Shown: positions 56,136 to 64,000 of the stretch, piece by piece
Numbering within the stretch: the stretch's first letter is position 1
Layout of the letters: each line of letters opens with the position of its first letter
From: Cepaea nemoralis
Taxonomy: Eukaryota > Mollusca > Gastropoda > Stylommatophora > Helicidae
Direction of reading: 5' to 3'
Assembly: GCA_014155875.1 (NCBI GenBank)
Contig: JACEFZ010004163.1
Location: 1-64,000 of the forward strand
DNA: 64,000 nucleotides
Notes under the pieces: generated by a model
The model's database searches: none
Told to the model about the DNA's origin: nothing
What the model saw: only the letters and a program-made list of their open reading frames with translations
Translations under genes and position numbers: made by a program

Positions 56136-56555
56136 AGGCTAAATACTAAGTAAGTAGAGGACCCTGCTTACATGCTTTAAGACGCTTTGTTAGTTAGTTA
56201 GTCGACAGATCAGCTTCATTGCACATCGAACAATTCAGTCTATTGCAGTGTAGCGAATTGGTGAAATCAGATATAACGTAACTCCAGCAGTCTCTTGATA
56301 TATGACATTTAATAGTAGTTGCTTCAGGTTTACAGATTCGTATAAATATTGTAGATTAATAACAGAGGTCCAGATATATCAACGAAACTGGATGGTGACT
56401 TAAACATGACCTCACTCTAAGACTGCTGGCTCATAACTCCCCTTTGCTATCTCTTCACGTCACGCGTGAGCATCCCTAGTTATTTACATTTTCCCAGGGT
56501 GCTTCCGCGTGCACTGAAGTTTAGCCCCTTTTTCTCTTGCACGCCAACTTAGATT

Positions 56556-57566
56556 CCCTTAACAGAGACAGAGACTCTGTTATAAGTCCATAAGTGCTCG
56601 GATCCCCTCCTCAGCAAATCTCGCAGCGTGTAGGGCTCACGACACCAGTTCTGTGTTGATTTATCAATCTTCTTTGGCCTCTTGCGTAGTCTTCTTGCTT
56701 GGCTACACCTCTTTTAATTTGCAGTTCTCGCAGTCTGACCATGGTTGTAGATTAACAGTAGATTCACAGTAGATTCACAGTAGAGCATTCAGAATGTCAG
56801 CCTGGTCCATGGCGCGTCCGCCCTCCACAGTAGCCTTACCCGCGAGCTTGTCAGCCCGCTCATTTCCTTGTACTCCCGCATGCCCTGGCACAAAGATGAA
56901 ACTAATGTTTGCCAGCCGAGACCGCTCCAGAGACAGCAACCACTCTCTTCGGATCCACCCCATCTCTATCCTCTTGAGCATGCTCATTGAGTCGCTAAGG
57001 AAACATGCCCTAGTGAATGTCTGTGTCTCGAGCCATGTTATTGCTTTACTTACTGCCATGACTTCCATAGTCAGGCTACTTGTGGTCTCAGCAAAAGCAC
57101 CAGAGTCCTCCTTCACAATTCTCCCTCCGGCCTGAGCCGTAAAGGCCCATGAGCTTCTCACATGTCGGACGACCGACCCATCTGTGTAAATGATAGCATC
57201 ACCGTCTAACGAATTCTCGAAAATCAAAGCTTGTACTTCCGCCTCCACAGCAGCCGGATTTTCTTGTCTGCATTTTCTGTCTAGTTGGATGCAGACTGAA
57301 AGAGACGTACATAAATCTGTTGGCACTTGTACCCACTCCTCGCCAGGTTCTAAGTCCTCAAGTGAACATACCTGTTGAAGAATGTCCTCGGCTTGACCCA
57401 TCCACGACCTTCCTCTTTTTAACCTGCTGCCCTTCACCTTCCTAATTTCACTATGCGTTAACTCTGAGGTAGGCACGTGCTCTGCAAATTTGTATTCTGT
57501 CTTCAATGGTTGGAAAATCAAGAAGGTAGCGCATCGCCCTGCATGCTGTATCTCTTGTACATCCAA
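56556..57566 (-). pseudogene. I-like LINE: RNase H and C-terminus
   Basis: The frame 56775-57566 holds the RNase H domain with its full catalytic set: AIIYTDGSVV (Asp129), SSLTMEVMAV (Glu168), FLSDSMSML (Asp192) and PGHAGVQGNERADKLAG (His229, Asp239). It would remove the RNA from the RNA-DNA hybrid. After a stop at 56775, with a small GTGAATCTACT repeat at 56745-56778, the C-terminal RLRELQIKRGVAKQED and RLINQHRTGVVSP region continues in another frame to about 56556. It parallels the ends of the copies at 26723 and 45340. Confidence 0.9.
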
Positions 57567-58702
57567 GAATAATGCGCATAGCTTCGTTCTGTATCCTTTC
57601 CATCCTTTCTATCTGCTTACGGCTGAGAGTCAGGATCGCCATCGCATACTCAAAAACAGACATGACCAGCCCTTCGTACAGAAGACATAGATGGCGCTGC
57701 TCACAGTTTGCTGCCGCCATCACCCGCATCGCAGCCAAACCCCGCTTGGCCTTTGTTATCACCTGGTCTATGTGCTCGTTATAAGCAAGGCTTCGATCAA
57801 AACGTATCCCCAGGTAGTTCATTGCCTGCGTTCTTTCCACAGTCTCTGAACACAGCTTTACAGTTGGTGTTGGAGTGTTGACAATATGATTATTCAAAGA
57901 GAACCATGTCACTGTTGCCTTTGTTGGGTTGACCATTGCCCCAGCTTCAACACACCAAGTACTTATGCGATTGAGTTCGGTTTGTAGTTCCGCAGCAAGC
58001 CTGATCTCTATCCTTACCCTGACGATACACTAAAACATCATCGGCATATGACAATGTCCTCCCTGGTCCCGTGATCTGCTCGCTGGTGATTCTCACAGTG
58101 TAGGCGTTGAACAGCACTGGAGATAATGGTGATCCCTGTGGTAGGCCAGGATATATTGTTGTTGGTTCTGAAGTCCAACTGCCACATCTAAAAACTACTT
58201 TCCGTTGGAAGAGGGCTGCAGCGATCCAACTCAGGAGGAAAGGACTTATCTTGAGTTCAAGAAGCTGAAGCATTAAAAAATCCAATGGTACTCTGTTGTA
58301 CGCGTCCTCAAGATCAATCGCTGCAGCAAAGGTTTCAATGCCTGAGTGGAAACCTTCATAGACGTCATGGGCAAAAACTGCTGCATTGGTCCAGGTTTCT
58401 CTTTTTGGACGGTACCCTCCCAGGGTAGGTGGGAAAACACCTTGCCTCTCTAGCTGGCTTGATATTTTTCTGGCAATTAACTTCTCCAGCAGCTTGCCTA
58501 TTGTATTCTGCATGGTTATTACTCGATATCCCTGAATTTTTGTGTGGTCTTTGCCAGGCTTCGGCAAGGGAATCAGATAGCTGTGTAACCACTCCTCCTT
58601 GATGCTAGCACTCCCTATACTGTTGTTGTACATGTCTGCTAGTTTCTCTAGCTCGTTGTCGGTACACCTACTGATGTCGTCGTATCTTATACCATCTGGC
58701 AC
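57451..58702 (-). pseudogene. I-like LINE: reverse transcriptase
   Basis: Two frames. The first (57947-58702) carries MPDGIRYDDIS, SYLIPLPKPGKDHTKIQGYR, LLEKLIARKI, GGYRPKRETWTNAAVF, AAAIDLEDAYNRVP (Asp130), GLPQGSPLSPVLFNAY (186-201) and SYADDVLVY (Asp221, Asp222). A one-base slip near 57995 leads to the second (57451-57936): NPTKATVTWFSLNNHIVN, MNYLGIRFDRSLAYNEHID, ERMERIQNEAMRIILGCTRD and MRYLLDFPT. All three catalytic aspartates are present. Another slip near 57470 precedes RNase H. Confidence 0.92.
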
Positions 58703-59048
58703 TGGAGCGCTGTTTTTTTTATCGTCGAAGCACCCCCTTGATTTCTTTCACTGTCACTGTGTCTTCAACCGAAATGTTCTGGGCCTTGCACCTGTCTGAA
58801 GTGACCTCCTTGGCAAGATTTCGGCCTCTCATGTCTGTCTGGTTGCTCTGCTCTAAATAGCGTTCGAATAGGGCTTTGCCTTTGTTCTCGTCAGTCCTCT
58901 GCCAGATGAGGTCAGCACCTTGGAAGTCAGAAATTCTCTTATTCTTGACTACCCCGCTCATGCTTTTATGTAGTCGCCAGAACAATTTCAGTGACTTGTC
59001 TGTGCTTACTCCTTGACATACTTCTGCCCATTTTTCACTTTTAACCAC
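58703..59048 (-). pseudogene. I-like LINE: linker between endonuclease and RT
   Basis: Continues the protein after a slip: VKSEKWAEVCQGVSTDKSL, KLFWRLHKSMSGVVKNKRI, then LFERYLEQSNQTD, ending KGVLRR. It matches the conserved region before RT in this group (a FW-LHKS motif). A second A8 run at about 58711-58718 shifts the frame again into the RT. Confidence 0.8.
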
Positions 59049-59049
59049 C

Positions 59050-60195
59050 TTAACCCGTTTTTTTTAAATAGCTTACGTTTGCGCGCATCTCTTTTTCTAA
59101 GTGCATGCAGGGACTGGGATGGGCAACTCTGTTCTTCTTGGCGGTTTGCCATTTCCTTACAGCACTACGCTTATCCATCCAGGCCTTCTCCACCTCACAA
59201 TTCCACCAAGGTGGCTGCTCCCAGCTTTTTTTCCTGCCCTGAAGCTTTCTGCGCTTCTCGCGCCTTATTACACTCACCACATCTTGCCCTGTACTGTCAT
59301 ACTGGAAAGTCTTGACCGTTGACTTGTGCTGCCTGGTTCTGCCTTTCTCAACCAATATGCTGCAAGGGTGGTGGTCGCTGTCGTGGTACCCTAGGACACC
59401 CCATCTACACACTGTAGTGAGTGAAGGAGAAACCAGCGCCAGGTCAATAGCACTGTCCTCATCACCTGGGCGGCTTGCTGTCCTGGTGACACAGCCACTG
59501 TTGATACAAACCAGGTCAATGGTTTCAAGTGCAGTCTCGAGCGCCTCCCCCTGTGTGTTGGAGGAAATGTTTCCCCATGATCTGCCTTTAGCGTTGAAAT
59601 CGCCACAGAAAATAACATTTCTCTCGTGACCTATTATGTCACTTAAGCACTGCCACTTCTGGGAGTCCATACTCGCGTTACGGGCATAAACATTTACCAA
59701 CACGAATGGTAGACCGGATTGAACTCTAACCGCTTGTATTTGTATGTCGTCATTGTCCCAACTGGACATGTCTAGCTCTGAAGCCACCAAACTCTCGCGA
59801 ATGAGAATCGCCATTCCCAGATGTCGCCTGTTGTAGAAACATTGGAAGCCGGCTATTTGGAGTAACTGATCACCCAGTCTCGTCTCCTGTAGCGCAACAA
59901 TGTCATTAATAAATACCAGGTTTTCTAGAATAGCACCCCGTTGTTTTACGCTGGCACAATTCCAGTATAGAATATGGGTATACCTGAGTCCCAGACGGTC
60001 ACACTTAAGTCTAAAACGCCTTACCCCACCACGCATTCCATGTCGCTTGCGCCTACCACGCTGGCCGCGTCGTCTTGGTTTGTTGACTGCCGTCCCTACG
60101 GAACACACCAATTGCTCCGCCATGTTGAATAGACCGAACACCACAGAACACACACGCTGCGAAAATTCACTCAAGGATTGCTTCGCACAATGCAC
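59050..60195 (-). pseudogene. I-like LINE: APE-type endonuclease
   Basis: A 381-residue frame. After a basic N-terminus (NKPRRRGQRGRRKRHG) comes the apurinic-endonuclease-like domain with all its motifs: WNCAS (Asn79), LQET (Glu104), NVYARN (Tyr170), CGDFNAK (Asp199, Asn201), SAIDLALVS (Asp251) and HDSDHHP (Asp274, His275). It would nick the target DNA to prime reverse transcription. The real start may be Met25 (MAEQLVCSVG) rather than Met1. The frame ends at an A8 run (59060-59067), where a single-base slip separates it from the linker frame at 58719-59048. By its residues the domain looks intact. Confidence 0.92.
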
Positions 60196-60419
60196 GAACT
60201 CCGTTGCATCGGCGCAGATCTTGAGAAGAAACTCCCGTTTTTACATCCTGGCACACATTTTACACACAAGAGATGAAAATATCCACCTCCTGCGCGAAGA
60301 AAAGGCGACGATTACAAACAACACAACCGTCCACCGCCATCTTGACCGGAAGTCTCCCTGACGCTTAAAACGCTTTGGGCATATGTAGCTAAACTCAATT
60401 TTTTTATAGACTAGTCGAC

Positions 60420-60636
60420 AGTCAGCCGGTCTCCGTGGCCAAAGCCGCTTACCAGGCGTTGGAAACGCAGCTTTGATCGATTTGGTAGCAGACCGTGTCG
60501 CTTTGTGGTATAACGTGTTTATATGGGAGCCTGTCGTTCAGAAAGCAGTGGCAAACTACTGAACGTAAACTTGACAAGACATCAACAACAGCAGTGCTGG
60601 TGTTGACAGCGATGTTCTGTAAATAGGATATGCAAA
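60420..60636 (+). mobile_element. tRNA-derived SINE, family B
   Basis: CAGCCGGTCTCCGTGGCCAAAG head, CAGGCGTTGGAAACGCAGC (B-box position, degraded), AGACCGTGTCGCTTTG, CAGAAAGCAGTGGCAAAC, GCTGGTGTTGACAGCGATG, GGATATGC end. Confidence 0.9.
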
Positions 60637-60774
60637 CAAAAAATGTCTGCAGTCAGTGGGTGATGTGATCGTATCACACTGGCCACCTTGTATGCCCTAA
60701 ATTTCTTGATACCCATATTAGGCTGGCTAAACCTTGCAGACTTTGTCAATTTGTTTTAAAATCAATCGGTCCCG

Positions 60775-61222
60775 ATGTGTCTCAAACCGATCTACCACTA
60801 CACCATCGTTTTCTTCCCTCACTCCAGAAACGGGCCATGAGTCTAATTTATAACAGACATTTATCTGACAATCCTAGCCTGTATAAACGCCTTCAGTTAC
60901 TACCACTCCGCAAACGCCTGCTTTTCAATAAGGCTAAACTAATTCACAAAATCCTACATCGGAATGCCCCAAATTACCTTTGGCCATTGTTTAAATATAA
61001 TGCTAGACACAGTAAACGATTAAATATATTACACATATTACGCCTAGGATAGACTTATACAAAACAAGCTTAACGTACTCTGCAGCTCAGCTGTGGAACA
61101 ATCTTCCACAAGAAATCAAAGACATCACCAGTCCCTATTCATATAATCGCAAATTATTCGAACACTTTCTCAGTACGGATTACCTTCCCCCTTAATAATA
61201 GAAATAATAATAATAATAACAA
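60775..61222 (+). pseudogene. CR1/L2-like LINE, C-terminal fragment
   Basis: The frame (ATG 60777 to 61052) reads HHRFLPSLQKRAMSLIYNRH, LYKRLQLLPLRKRLLFNKAKL, IHKILHRNAPNYLWPLFKYN and RHSKRLNIL. After a slip, QLWNNLPQEIKD follows near 61090-61130. These are the typical C-terminal LINE motifs (LQKRAxR, PLxxRxxxxxxxxxxK, AxxLWNxLP). It matches the reverse strand of 51370-51700. It ends in AATAATAATAATAACAAC. Confidence 0.88.
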
Positions 61223-62696
61223 CACCCTAGTATAACAGCCAGTCCCCTTGTCACAAAATGAAACCGTGTGTTTATCCGGTTGATTATTACAGAGGATTTT
61301 CGGATTAAGCGGACGATCGACCAGCGACATCTATTTGTACTAACAGAGTAAACACAGTTGTACAGGTTACATCGTGTCAGCCCATAAACACATTTGGTGG
61401 TGAGGGAGAAGGATATGGAATGGTGCCGTTTGTCATCTATACTGCCGGACATCAGACGGAAATGGCTGCTGGGATTGTCACCACGGAACAGAAGAGTGAC
61501 AAGTTTGTCAACATTTGAATGCAGATGGAAGCCGTGAGATCACAGGGGCAGATGTAAAACGGAAGTACCTAGTACGGAAAACAGTGCATCTGTCAATTCT
61601 TGGTTCCGGAACATCAAGATGATTGGCAGCTTGGTATCGAAACTCTTGTTGGGAGTTTACAGAAACTAGCTGGCTTGTTTTGAGAATCTAGGCAATTACT
61701 GACAACTTTGACAGGATTTAAGCCAGGAAAATAGTTCTTGACAGGGGATGATTTGCCACTGTGCCACCTGTGTGGGGGAGTAAAGGATAACGTCACGTGG
61801 ACAACTTTGGTAGTTTGCCATATAAACTCGAGTTGAGATCAACTAGGGTGGACTTGAATAATGCTTTAGTTAGAGTGCCAGGGCACTGCAGTGCTTAGTG
61901 GAAATAATATCTACCGTGTGTTAATTAGTGACTTAATTTTGCACGTGCCTATAATGGCAGATGTAGATATGATTTATAGGACTGCAGTAGTGCCATTTAA
62001 GGTATAACTTATTATAATATATTCGTTATAATTACTTTAGGCAGTAGCCTTGTTAAACTATAGTGTGATGATTAGCACTGTTAGTGTTAGCTAGAATAGA
62101 TTAGTGAAGTGTTGATAAGCTTTACTAGTTGAGAATTGAGTAATGAAGGATAATTGGGATCTTCCCGTAGGTGTCCCTGGTGGGCGGGGTTCCGCATTCT
62201 GTTTGCTGATATTTTTTCTTTGTCATAGCCTGATTCGACTCTAGGTGGGTAGCTAATCTGCTCTATGACTAAGTCTAGTTAGCTAAAGATCATTAAGCAA
62301 GGTGATAGGCTTACACTCAGCCGAAGGGATCAGTGACTAGTACTATCACCAGATGTGTTGTTTCTATCCTAGGTTCCCTACCAGATCCAAGGAAACTCTA
62401 CAAGTTTTGGGGAAGAATTAAAAAACCCATTCTGAAGAACACCAGTTCAAGAGTCAATAAAGTTGCATACAGAAACGTAACTTACGCTAGAAGGAAATTG
62501 ATTCATCAAAGAGAGTGATGCATACTGATGCACCACACAGCATCAGACAGTAGTAACGAACCGAGGACCGGCTAATAGTTACCTAGAGTTATATAATCTC
62601 GTGTAATAGAACACATGACATTATATGTGAGGCTGGATAGACACGAGTGAGGATCAATCCAGTACAGTAACAATTAACATTAGTAAGTAGCCTTAT
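61223..62696. other. Stretch without a recognised gene
   Basis: No domain found. It may contain the upstream part of the LTR of the element at the window's end, but I cannot place its 5' border. Confidence 0.4.
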
Positions 62697-62755
62697 GAAC
62701 TGAGTGGTTCGATGTGCAACGAGGATGATCTGTCGACTAACTAACTAACTAACTG
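62697..62755 (+). mobile_element. 3' terminus shared with the I-like LINE
   Basis: CTGAGTGGTTCGATGTGCAAC, GATGATCTGTCGACTAACTAAC is the same as the last 55 bp of the LINE ending at 56190 (reverse strand), including the (CTAA)n tail. Sequence upstream of 62697 is unlike that LINE, so it is either a very short copy or a non-autonomous element using the same 3' end. Confidence 0.75.
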
Positions 62756-63341
62756 CGTACACACTGCAAAAGACTTGTGCAGTTTGTTTAGGAACATTAG
62801 GAACGGACATTGTGTAGAGTGCAATCGGTCCCTGATTAACTCTTAATACCACCGGTGTCTATTTCGGATGTTCATGAAATTGGATTACCAGAGGTCTACA
62901 GAGGCAAAGCATTATCCGGCAAGATGGTTCCGGCAACGGGTGAGACGTACTTGTTCTGACGTAACGTGCTGTGGTCTATCTTTGCTGTGATCAGCTGACT
63001 GAGTTGATGTCTGAGAGACAGAGTCTACACACTTTATAGAACACGTCACACATTTTCTTCGCATACACGTCTCATACACGTTACACTTTTATTTTAATAA
63101 ATTAATCTTTATTAAGTTCTAGAAGCAAGAGTTGTTGAGTATGTTGCGTTGGGGAAGTATGAGAAGGGGGCATAGTACGACAGTGTGAGAGTGATAGGAA
63201 AAGGTGTCCATAGGCTGATGGAGTGTGTTGGACGGAAGCTGGTGGATTCTCCAGAATATTGAGGGGGAAAAAAAATAATATTATAATGTGGGTGTCGGAT
63301 CTCCTCACTCCAGGGACGACACTTTAAAGGAGGACACGACA
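62756..63341 (+). repeat. Probable LTR 3' part of a Gypsy-like element
   Basis: AATAAA at 63096-63101 and the end GGACACGACA (to 63341), followed at four bases by a tRNA-Pro-like primer site, look like the 3' half of an LTR. The 5' border (TGT...) is not identified, so the start given here is arbitrary. Confidence 0.5.
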
Positions 63342-63345
63342 TTAT

Positions 63346-63356
63346 TGGGGGCTCGT
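63346..63356 (+). promoter_or_regulatory. Primer-binding site, tRNA-Pro-like
   Basis: TGGGGGCTCGT equals the first 11 nt of the tRNA-Pro primer site at 11936, then diverges (AAACG). A shortened match is common in Gypsy-type elements. Confidence 0.65.
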
Positions 63357-63575
63357 AAACGTGATATTTGGACAGTGGATCTCTCGTAACGGGATCTTTG
63401 GACAGCGGGATCTATCGTAAACGTGATCTTTGGACAACGAGATCTCTCGTAAACGGGATCCTTGGACAGCGGGATCTCCCGTAAACGGAATCCTTGGACA
63501 GCGAGATCTCCTGCAAAGCAGGAACGTTTGACAGGGGGATCTTCTGACAACGGGGTCTTTTGACACGGGATCCTT
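63353..63575. repeat. Leader minisatellite of 30-36 bp units
   Basis: Six to seven imperfect units of TCGTAAACGGGATC followed by TTGGACAGCGAGATCTC. It lies between the primer site and gag, in the untranslated leader. Confidence 0.92.
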
Positions 63576-63819
63576 AGTTATAGGAGGGAGATATCAGTTT
63601 GGAGAATCCAGCTAGAGTGAATGTGGATAGGGGTTAGGACTAATATCTTACCTGTTTCACGACTTCACACGTCCTGCATAGGTCTGTGGTCCTGATTCTA
63701 CTCTTGTCACTGAGTGAATGTACTGTGTGTGGTAATATCTAGATTATAGTACTTGTTATTATCGGTATAGTAATTTGCAGTTATATTGTACTAGACCTGC
63801 TAGCTTACCTCTCTGTATA

Positions 63820-64000
63820 ATGGCCACCCCTAAACTTAGCACGTTAGAAGTAAAGGCAAGGGGGAAGAAATGGATTGGCTGGGTCCTTCTCTAACGGATT
63901 ACATACAGGAAGTGGAGAGAGAGTATCGTCAAGCGGAACGGGAAGAGCGAAAGGCCGAGTTGGAATTGAGAAGGGAAGCTGAGCAAGCAGCTAGGAAATT
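63820..64000 (+). pseudogene. Start of gag of a Gypsy-like LTR retrotransposon
   Basis: The ATG at 63820 begins MATPKLSTLEVKARG, but this frame stops at 63892. A second frame, from within the G-run at 63860-63864 (ATG 63870), is open to the window end and encodes LGPSLTDYIQEVEREY, then a long run of charged residues (EREERKAELELRREAEQ), probably coiled coil. This fits the N-terminus of gag in invertebrate Gypsy-type elements. The simplest explanation is a one-base loss in the G-run, by mutation or sequencing. The remainder lies outside the window. Confidence 0.7.

Larger units (their letters stand above)
56190..60364 (-). mobile_element. Full-length I-like LINE with RNase H
   Basis: The flanks TTAAGACGCTTTG (56177-56189) and TTAAAACGCTTTG (60365-60377) make a 13-bp target duplication with one mismatch, so the element is complete: 4175 bp. 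The 5' end begins GCGTCAGGGAGACTTCCGGTC and holds CAAGATGGCGG but no TATA box, as usual for LINE promoters. Domain order is endonuclease, reverse transcriptase, RNase H. There is no clear separate gag frame, only a short Cys-rich frame (VDGCVVCNRR) at the very start. The 3' end is a (CTAA)n tail. Four or more frameshifts, at least two of them at A8 runs, break the main frame. RNase H and the mollusc context suggest the I/Nimb/Ingi group. Confidence 0.92.

Noticed and set aside
60165..60364. HDV-like ribozyme at the 5' end of the full-length I-like LINE
   Set aside because: The first bases GCGTCAG have no matching downstream strand in the expected position.

Overview
The window is eukaryotic, repeat-dominated DNA from an animal genome. 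The mix of LINE fragments (RTE-like, CR1/L2-like and RNase H-bearing I-like), a Penelope-like GIY-YIG remnant, a hAT transposon, several tRNA-derived SINE families and abundant trinucleotide microsatellites fits a lophotrochozoan, most likely a gastropod mollusc; that taxonomic guess is inference. I recognise no host protein-coding gene, rRNA or functional tRNA gene. Almost every long open frame here is either a decayed retroelement or a by-product of a tandem repeat whose period is a multiple of three.

Layout: 0-10 kb holds a hAT MITE, LINE 3' ends, tRNA-derived SINEs, a Penelope fragment and two compound trinucleotide arrays placed as an inverted pair. 10.6-18.7 kb is a 33-bp minisatellite (about 157 units) interrupted by three insertions with target-site duplications. 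These are a palindromic LTR structure carrying 39 nt of antisense tRNA-Pro (11460-12394), a 1.65-kb non-autonomous retroposon (16075-17727), and a 322-bp retroposon that begins exactly with an HDV-like self-cleaving ribozyme (17772-18093). 18.7-23.1 kb has SINEs and LINE remnants. 23.2-28.06 kb is a hAT transposon with matching ends and an 8-bp target duplication, interrupted by a SINE and by a 5'-truncated I-like LINE. 28-37 kb has LINE 3' ends, small minisatellites and microsatellites. 37.0-39.6 kb is a LINE 3' end in which one 60-bp coding segment was amplified about 36 times. 40-56 kb holds further SINE and LINE fragments, an inverted SINE pair around (AT)n, and a block at about 47.4-49.3 kb that looks like poor-quality sequence. 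56.19-60.36 kb is a full-length but frameshifted I-like LINE (endonuclease, reverse transcriptase, RNase H) with 13-bp target duplications. The end of the window enters a Gypsy-like LTR retrotransposon (LTR end, tRNA-Pro-like primer site, repeated leader, start of gag).

The main results are four. (1) A complete HDV-type ribozyme fold sits at the exact 5' end of a retroposon whose ends are fixed by a perfect 12-bp target duplication. (2) An LTR / antisense tRNA-Pro / inverted LTR palindrome integrated with a 5-bp duplication; the tRNA part stops at nucleotide 38, next to the position that is normally m1G37, which points to an aberrant reverse-transcription intermediate. (3) Both large minisatellites, 33 bp and 60 bp, trace to two neighbouring coding segments in the last 200 or so bases of the same LINE family. 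(4) The palindrome sits on the border between two differently homogenised parts of the 33-bp array.
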